A DNA stretch of 20,698 bases from UMGS1696 sp964634795 (GTDB lineage Bacteria; Bacillota; Clostridia; Oscillospirales; CAG-272), in assembly GCA_964634795.1 (NCBI GenBank), contig CAZWLL010000038.1, forward strand, positions 1 to 20,698, read 5' to 3'. The notes beneath the pieces are model-generated. The model was not told the DNA's origin and did not search any database. It saw only the letters and a list, made by a program, of their open reading frames with translations. Below are positions 16,853 through 20,698 of the stretch, one piece after another (position 1 is the stretch's first letter; each line of letters begins with the position of its first letter). Both the position numbers and the translations under genes were made by a program.

Positions 16853-16894
16853 ACTTTATCGCTTTATCAGTATATCACGTTAAAGCGTTAAAGT
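16853..16894. promoter_or_regulatory. Candidate HisR operator: tandem-half-site dyad
   Basis: ACTTTATCGCTTTA (16853-16866) and TAAAGCGTTAAAGT (16881-16894) are inverted copies matching at 13 of 14 positions around a 14-base spacer. Each arm is itself two CTTTA half-sites repeated every 8 bases, recalling the tandem arrangement of TrpR operators. The dyad overlaps the -10 box and the edge of the -35 box of the his promoter, so binding should block polymerase. Confidence 0.65.
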
Positions 16895-16897
16895 CAA
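16869..16897 (-). promoter_or_regulatory. Promoter of the his operon
   Basis: Minus-strand TTGACT (16892-16897), 17-base spacer, TATACT (16869-16874). Predicted start near 16862, giving a leader of about 27 nt. That is too short for a T-box or a peptide attenuator, so control is probably by the overlapping operator. Confidence 0.8.
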
Positions 16898-16957
16898 CAG
16901 CTTATTCACTGATTTATGCATAAAAATCCGCGTTAATTAATCTCTTTATTTTAAGTG

Positions 16958-16986
16958 TTGATGGAATCATTTAAATATGATATAAT
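16958..16986 (+). promoter_or_regulatory. Promoter of the acetyltransferase gene
   Basis: TTGATG (16958-16963), 17-base spacer, perfect TATAAT (16981-16986). It is divergent from the his promoter and lies about 65 bases before the ATG. No palindrome is seen around it. Confidence 0.75.
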
Positions 16987-17050
16987 TTCATAAGAAAAAC
17001 AGAGTTTAACAGTGCATAATCGCGCTCTGATAAAATTTACGGAGATTATC

Positions 17051-17599
17051 ATGATAGAAATCAAAAGAATCGGCGAGAGCAATAAAAACGACATAAACAT
17101 CCCAAACGAAGCGTTTATAATTCACGGAAGAATGATTCCCACATATGACGGAGAATACTGGTCATATACAACCGAGGAATACGCCGAAAAATCCGAAATG
17201 GTTTTTCCGGACGAAAACTACAGCTTCGATGAAATGAAAAACGAATACTTTTTCGTCGGAGCATATGACGGTGACCGCTGCATAGGTCTTGCAATATACA
17301 AGCACGACATGTTCAAATATTTATATCTCGAAGATCTAAAGGTTTCGTCCGAATTCAGAGGACACGGCATAGGCAAACTGCTCATTGCGGAAGGAATGAA
17401 AATAGCCGCCGAGGAAGGTTATATCGGACAATATACCATCGGTCAGGACAACAATCTAAGCGCGTGTCTCTTCTATATCGCCGTCGGCTTTGAAATCGGC
17501 GGAATAAACACAAGAGTTTATGACGGGACATCACAATCGGGAAAAAACGATATATACTTCTACAAAAAACTGACAGCCGACAGCAGTTCCGCCTCATAA
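17051..17599 (+). CDS. GNAT acetyltransferase resembling streptothricin acetyltransferases (Sat)
   Basis: 182 residues. The acetyl-CoA loop is visible as R103..G106.G108 in EFRGHGIGKLL, after a YLEDLKVS strand, and the QDNNLSACLFYIAVGFEIG segment (132-150) forms the C-terminal half. This segment, the early IP-EAF...G-MIP-YDGE-W layout and the length closely recall Sat4/SatA proteins (remembered Sat4 features: QDNNLIACKFY, GKIIPRYENENW). Members of that group acetylate the beta-lysine of streptothricin and inactivate it. GGAG six bases before the ATG supports the start; an in-frame GTG at 17012 lacks support. A single-gene unit with its own promoter. Drug specificity is inferred from resemblance only; another small amine or peptide substrate is possible. 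Confidence 0.78.
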   Translation: MIEIKRIGESNKNDINIPNEAFIIHGRMIPTYDGEYWSYTTEEYAEKSEMVFPDENYSFDEMKNEYFFVGAYDGDRCIGLAIYKHDMFKYLYLEDLKVSSEFRGHGIGKLLIAEGMKIAAEEGYIGQYTIGQDNNLSACLFYIAVGFEIGGINTRVYDGTSQSGKNDIYFYKKLTADSSSAS

Positions 17600-17635
17600 A
17601 CTATTTTAAAACCAAGCAGTTTAAAAAATTCGTCA

Positions 17636-17674
17636 AAAAAAAGGATGCTTCATTTATATGAAGCATCCTTTTTT
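17636..17674. terminator. Bidirectional terminator between converging genes
   Basis: GGATGCTTCAT (17643-17653) pairs with ATGAAGCATCC (17658-17668) around a TTAT loop, flanked by A runs on the left and T runs on the right. It works on both strands, serving the acetyltransferase from the left and the binding-protein gene from the right. Confidence 0.9.
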
Positions 17675-17685
17675 ATCCGATGACT

Positions 17686-19230
17686 TTATTCGGTTTTATT
17701 AACCTGTTCCATTGTTTTATCTATAGTTTTCGGAACAAGCTTTGCGGCCTTCTGCATTTTCGATGAATATCCGGAAATATCTCCTCCGTCCTTGCCTGCG
17801 AGAGAGCCGACATTCGAGTATATCGCACCCCAGTTGAACATGTATCCGAGGTCGAATATTCTTGTGGCAAAAATTATGTCAAGCATATTCGATGATTCCT
17901 CATCACGCGCGCCTTTGCCCTTTAAAGCCTTCTCATAGTATGCGGGCTTTAATGTGTTGACGGACGCCGCCGACAATGCCTCGATTATTACGCCCGTTCT
18001 TTCAAGGTTGGGATTGGTCTTCGGTATTATAATGCAGTTCGCGCAATACATATGTACAAACGAATGATAATTTTCCTGCGCTTCATCGTATTTCGGCATA
18101 GGAATAATTCCGAAATCGGTTTCCATTTCGCGGAATAACGATGCTCTGTTCAGCCAACAAACATTAAACAGCGCTCTGTCGGACTGGAAGGTTACATCCA
18201 TGCATTGAGTCCATACATCGGAATAACCGCTTACTCCCTCGGCGTACAGCGTTATATCCCAGTTGTTCTGCAGTTTAAGTACCTTTTCATACATTGCAAC
18301 ATAGTGCTCGTCCATTGAGGTATCTGTCGGAACATCGTTTTCATCCTTTGTTATCATTGTGTATCCCGAGCCGGATATCAGCGCAAACGTGGTGGCGTAT
18401 TCACTCAGTGCTCCCCAGACATCGTTTTTCTCGTCCATCGTTCCGTCACCGTTTGCGTCCTTTGCGGCTATTGCAGCATATTCCGTAAGCTTGTCTATTG
18501 TCCATGTACCTTCATTCACCATTTCATATAAATCGGGCAAGCCGTTTGATGACGCAAGCTTTTTGTTGAAGAATACAGCCGCGGTAGCGTCATCGTCCAT
18601 TGTAAGCATATCTCCCATTACAGAGAACACCTTTCCGCCGAGCGACATCTGCTCGATGGAGTTTTGGTCATACCATGAACGGCTCAAGTCCATGTACGGT
18701 ACGGTTTTCAAATCAATCAGATAACCGTTGTTGATAAAGGATGATACAACAGCCTCGGGCTTGAGTGCCGCCATATCGTAATCATCCGATCCCGCCTGAA
18801 CACTTTGCGAGAATTCGTTTTGCTGATTGTAGTAATCCGCTACCGCATATTCGACAAATTCAACACCGTATTTTTCGCCGACATACGAGTTTCTTTCATA
18901 CACAGCGTCATTAATCGGCTCTCCCGTCATTTCCTCGGCTGTCAAATCCTTTGACTGCCAGTGAGGCTGTGACTGTCCCTTGCCGAGCATACGGAACGTG
19001 TAGCCATCGTAATTAACCTCGGGCAAATCGGGATTGTTTTCCTCGGTTTCGGATTCGGTTTCCGCCGCCGCTTCGGCTGTTTCCTCACTTGCATCTGAGT
19101 TTGCAACGGAAGCTGTGTCCTCCGTTGTATCCTCCTCAGTTCCTTCAGAGCAGGATACAAAGCTTCCCGATAAAATCGCCGCGCAAAGAATTAAGGAAAT
19201 AAGTCTCAGCTTTTCTTTTTTCGTTTTCAT
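17686..19230 (-). CDS. Orphan extracellular solute-binding lipoprotein
   Basis: 514 residues. A lipoprotein signal peptide ends at C27 (SFVSC), followed by an extremely acidic and small-residue linker (about 28-66, mostly D, E, T, S, A). The folded part starts at PEVNYDGYTFRMLGKG and shows the layout of divergent family 1 binding proteins common in Clostridia (ERNSYVGEKYGVEF, DYDMAALKPEAV, GTWTIDKLTEYAA). At about 258-270, DANGDGTMDEKND looks like an EF-hand-type calcium loop. No permease or ATPase gene is adjacent, so it either uses a distant transporter or is a sensor/binding accessory. The ATG at 19230 is backed by GGAGG six bases upstream; an in-frame start at 19293 adds unrelated residues. 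The upstream leader is long and structured. Substrate unknown, sugar likely. Confidence 0.85.
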   Translation of the reverse strand: MKTKKEKLRLISLILCAAILSGSFVSCSEGTEEDTTEDTASVANSDASEETAEAAAETESETEENNPDLPEVNYDGYTFRMLGKGQSQPHWQSKDLTAEEMTGEPINDAVYERNSYVGEKYGVEFVEYAVADYYNQQNEFSQSVQAGSDDYDMAALKPEAVVSSFINNGYLIDLKTVPYMDLSRSWYDQNSIEQMSLGGKVFSVMGDMLTMDDDATAAVFFNKKLASSNGLPDLYEMVNEGTWTIDKLTEYAAIAAKDANGDGTMDEKNDVWGALSEYATTFALISGSGYTMITKDENDVPTDTSMDEHYVAMYEKVLKLQNNWDITLYAEGVSGYSDVWTQCMDVTFQSDRALFNVCWLNRASLFREMETDFGIIPMPKYDEAQENYHSFVHMYCANCIIIPKTNPNLERTGVIIEALSAASVNTLKPAYYEKALKGKGARDEESSNMLDIIFATRIFDLGYMFNWGAIYSNVGSLAGKDGGDISGYSSKMQKAAKLVPKTIDKTMEQVNKTE

Positions 19231-19262
19231 TATATACCTCCGAAAAGAATTATGATTAATCT

Positions 19263-19309
19263 GATTAACAAACAAAACGGCAAAGAATCTCAACTGAGCT
19301 TCTCTGCCG
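19263..19309 (-). terminator. Terminator-like hairpin inside the binding-protein leader
   Basis: Minus strand: CGGCAGAGAA (19300-19309) pairs with TTCTTTGCCG (19278-19287) with one G-U, and an inner CTCA/TGAG helix continues the stem. TTTTGTTTGTTAATC follows. It ends about 33 bases before the binding-protein ATG, leaving no room for a separate promoter, so it would have to be read through or switched. Confidence 0.6.
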
Positions 19310-19415
19310 CTGTTCGGTTTTATAACACAAATATTCCTTTATACCTTAAATTTGTATGATTAAATATGTCTTCAGAGACTACTTATGTCGTTATTTTTGG
19401 CATAAAATATAAAAT

Positions 19416-19439
19416 CCGTCCGGTTTGAACCTCGGACGG
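19416..19439 (-). other. GC-rich hairpin in the leader
   Basis: CCGTCCG/CGGACGG arms (19433-19439 and 19416-19422 on the minus strand) with an interior GGTT/AACC possibility; the following minus-strand bases are ATTTTATATTTTATG. It could be a second weak terminator or a structural element of the leader RNA. Confidence 0.45.
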
Positions 19440-19478
19440 TTTGAAAATATTTCTCTGCGGCAGTCATTTTACGAATAT

Positions 19479-19507
19479 ATTGTACCATACTTTTTATATT
19501 ATTGCAA
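19479..19507 (-). promoter_or_regulatory. Probable promoter of the orphan binding-protein gene
   Basis: Minus-strand TTGCAA (19502-19507), 17-base spacer, TACAAT (19479-19484). It starts just past the tRNA terminator and predicts transcription from near 19472. A weaker TATAAA further downstream lacks a -35 box. Confidence 0.55.
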
Positions 19508-19516
19508 GATTTTCAT

Positions 19517-19550
19517 AAAAAAACCTGTACAAAATGTACAGGCTTTTTTT
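19517..19550. terminator. Terminator after tRNA-Cys
   Basis: CCTGTACA (19524-19531) pairs with TGTACAGG (19535-19542) over a 3-base loop, flanked by A and T runs. On the minus strand it ends the tRNA transcript 8 bases past its 3' end; it could also work on the plus strand. Confidence 0.88.
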
Positions 19551-19557
19551 ATTGAGA

Positions 19558-19629
19558 AGGCGACACCCAGAATCGAACTGGGGAATAAAAGTTTTGCAGA
19601 CTTCTGCCTTACCGCTTGGCTATGTCGCC
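19558..19629 (-). tRNA. tRNA-Cys, anticodon GCA
   Basis: 72 nt on the minus strand. The acceptor GGCGACA/TGTCGCC is perfect with discriminator U, the anticodon loop CTGCAAA carries GCA, and the T arm CCCAG-TTCGATT-CTGGG is intact. The terminal CCA is not encoded and must be added after transcription. The promoter and terminator are both tight around the gene, so it is expressed alone. Confidence 0.97.
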
Positions 19630-19641
19630 GCCGCATGATGA

Positions 19642-19670
19642 ATTATACTATATTCGTGAGAGTTTGTCAA
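19642..19670 (-). promoter_or_regulatory. Consensus promoter of tRNA-Cys
   Basis: Perfect TTGACA (19665-19670), 17-base spacer, perfect TATAAT (19642-19647) on the minus strand, 12 bases before the tRNA 5' end. The best promoter in the window. Confidence 0.92.
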
Positions 19671-19731
19671 GTATTTTTTTCAAAATTATTTATTTTTTGT
19701 TGAGCCACTTATCGGTTAGTCCGCGAGCCTC

Positions 19732-20568
19732 TCAAAAGCTCAGCTGCTCGGGTACCTTAACCTTTTCCTCCTTCACGGAGACCTCATCTCCTCCGGGCAC
19801 GAATATAACGGCATCCTTGAGATTTTTTACCTCATCACAAAAAACAAACGTAAGTGACGGCTCGAATATTCCGCATATCTTTGCCATCGATCTGCCTGTC
19901 GAGATTTTCTTGCTTGTAGTGATAACAATCGGATGAAGCTTTGCAAGAAGCTCAATAAGAGATTCATCCTCTCCGTTTTTTCGCCTTACCAGATTGGTAT
20001 GCTTTGTAATGCAGTCTCTTCCTACAACAAGAACCTCGGGTTTTGTAGAAGCGAGAAACGAATAAACTGACGCCGATAATGTGTATTTCGCACTGTCATC
20101 ATATTCACCCGGGATATATGATGTCACACCGAAAACATTGCGCATAACCTCAAGCGATTCGGTAAGCGAATACCTTTCGTGAACATCGTCAGTACATATG
20201 ATAATTTTCAGCGCACCCGCGTTTACTATTTCTCCGAGAGACGCGATTATCGCAACGGTTCTGTCAATTCCCGTAGAATTTTCACCGCACAAAAGTGTAA
20301 AACGATGCCGCGCGGCAAATATTTTCGCATCCGCTTCACGCATGCTTTTTCTCGAGCCGAGCGCACAAAGAACGCCTGCCAGTCTTTCCGTATCGATTGT
20401 GCATCTGCTTCTGCAAGCGGACGCACTGCCGGTCATGGATATTTGCGCTCCGACCTGCGTGGGTAGAGTAAAATATTCGGTTTCGAAACGAGTGCAGGAG
20501 CATACACCCTTGATTGATGACTTTACATCAAGAATACTTCCGCCCCTCAGCCGTCTGCTGTACGACAC
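19732..20568 (-). CDS. Res-like protein: eroded type III restriction helicase domain, function unknown
   Basis: 278 residues from a GTG start, chosen because AAGGGAG lies 8 bases upstream and the promoter leaves no room for longer in-frame forms. From about residue 90 the order of segments follows the first RecA-like domain of type III restriction (Res) subunits: FTLLCGENSTGIDRT where Res has the Walker A loop, ALKIIICTDDVHERYSLTES then LEVMRNVF where Res has 'FIIVVPSxAIREGVxKSLE', EVLVVGRDCITKHTNL, then LIELLAKLHPIVITTSKK where Res has 'NPIVIIDEPQ', and a LxPSLTFVFCDEVKNLKDAV end. The ATP-binding lysine and the DE of Walker B are lost (TGIDRT, TTSKK), so ATP hydrolysis is unlikely. The frame is uninterrupted and the gene has its own promoter, which argues against a decaying pseudogene. 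No helicase second domain, nuclease or methylase is nearby. The first ~90 residues are Cys/Ser-rich and unrecognised. Confidence 0.7.
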   Translation of the reverse strand: MSYSRRLRGGSILDVKSSIKGVCSCTRFETEYFTLPTQVGAQISMTGSASACRSRCTIDTERLAGVLCALGSRKSMREADAKIFAARHRFTLLCGENSTGIDRTVAIIASLGEIVNAGALKIIICTDDVHERYSLTESLEVMRNVFGVTSYIPGEYDDSAKYTLSASVYSFLASTKPEVLVVGRDCITKHTNLVRRKNGEDESLIELLAKLHPIVITTSKKISTGRSMAKICGIFEPSLTFVFCDEVKNLKDAVIFVPGGDEVSVKEEKVKVPEQLSF

Positions 20569-20596
20569 CGTTTTCACTCCCTTCGCGCAAAAAATC

Positions 20597-20631
20597 ATAT
20601 CGGGTATATTATACCACAATATACCCGATAT
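20597..20631. repeat. Perfect 14-bp inverted repeat over the promoter of the Res-like gene
   Basis: ATATCGGGTATATT (20597-20610) and AATATACCCGATAT (20618-20631) are exact inverted copies with a 7-base spacer. A second palindrome, GGTATA-T-TATACC (20603-20615), is nested in the left part. The repeat covers the -10 box and spacer, upstream of the predicted transcript start, so it is likely a protein-binding operator, not an RNA hairpin. Confidence 0.65.
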
Positions 20632-20636
20632 TTCCA
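20608..20636 (-). promoter_or_regulatory. Promoter of the Res-like gene
   Basis: Minus-strand TATAAT (20608-20613) with TGGAAA (20631-20636) 17 bases upstream as a weak -35 box. Predicted start near 20601, about 33 bases before the GTG. The weak -35 and embedded inverted repeat suggest regulated expression. Confidence 0.6.
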
Positions 20637-20698
20637 CATTTTTTAATAAATCAAGCCGCATTTCCCACTATTAAGCTGCATGAGCGGAGAATTTTCAG

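Larger units (their letters stand above)
19231..19472 (-). ncRNA. Candidate structured regulatory leader of the binding-protein gene
   Basis: This ~240-base stretch has no gene. Transcription from the predicted promoter would give a leader with a 7-bp hairpin (19416-19439), a terminator-like hairpin close to the start codon (19278-19309), and an early segment CTGCCGC (19457-19463, minus strand) that is exactly complementary to GCGGCAG (19304-19310) in the 5' arm of the terminator. That is the layout of a transcription attenuator. It matches no riboswitch class I recognise. Confidence 0.4.

Noticed and set aside
16836..16900. T-box or His-codon leader-peptide attenuator for the his operon
   Set aside because: The predicted leader is only about 27 nt, with no room for either; the operator dyad explains control better.
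19699..19738. Possible terminator after the Res-like gene (TTGAG/CTCAA arms, then AACAAAAAATAAATAATTTT)
   Set aside because: Only a 5-bp outer stem with a large loop, and the tail is A-rich, not U-rich, on the transcribed strand.
20643..20698. Possible C-terminal end of another minus-strand gene (short open frame ending in KCGLIY)
   Set aside because: Only 17 codons remain before the window edge and another frame is equally open, so coding cannot be shown.
1..20698. CRISPR arrays, insertion sequences, prophage genes, attachment sites
   Set aside because: No regularly spaced repeats, transposase, integrase or terminal repeats are visible; the tRNA-Cys 3' end shows no adjacent integrase or duplicated tRNA fragment.

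Overview
The window looks like a chromosomal stretch of an uncultured Clostridia-type Firmicute (gut or rumen Oscillospiraceae-like). The basis is strong AGGAGG ribosome sites, near-consensus TTGACA/TATAAT promoters, U-tailed hairpin terminators, MsmK/MalFGE-type sugar importers, a HisZ-dependent short HisG, and a YerC/TrpR-type regulator heading a compact his operon. The taxonomic assignment is inference. A run of exactly 100 Ns at 9070-9169 is a scaffold join, so adjacency of the left and right halves is not proven.

Left block (1-9069): two divergent units share a ~320-base control region (3333-3651). Leftward runs GH32 fructan/sucrose hydrolase - PfkB fructokinase - GDPD-family phosphodiesterase. 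Rightward runs a complete ABC importer in the order ATPase - permease - permease - binding lipoprotein. Together they suggest uptake of a fructose-containing oligosaccharide, cytoplasmic hydrolysis and phosphorylation of fructose. The importer is followed by an independently transcribed two-domain lipoprotein and a strong terminator.

Middle block (9170-16900): a minus-strand ten-gene histidine operon, hisR-like regulator - hisZ - hisG - hisD - hisC - hisB - hisH - hisA - hisF - hisIE, packed with 4-base overlaps. It carries every step of the pathway except histidinol-phosphate phosphatase. Its promoter lies inside a large dyad of tandem CTTTA half-sites, a good candidate operator for the encoded TrpR-family regulator.

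Right block (16950-20698): a divergent GNAT gene resembling streptothricin acetyltransferases (Sat), converging on an orphan solute-binding lipoprotein across a shared bidirectional terminator. The binding protein is preceded by a ~240-nt leader with a terminator-like hairpin and a complementary upstream segment that could act as an antiterminator. Then come tRNA-Cys(GCA) with a consensus promoter, and a 278-residue protein that reads as the first RecA-like domain of a type III restriction (Res) helicase with its ATPase motifs eroded. That gene is transcribed from a promoter embedded in a perfect 14-bp inverted repeat.

The most interesting unexplained items are the Res-like protein with its palindromic promoter, the structured leader of the orphan binding protein, and the his operon operator.
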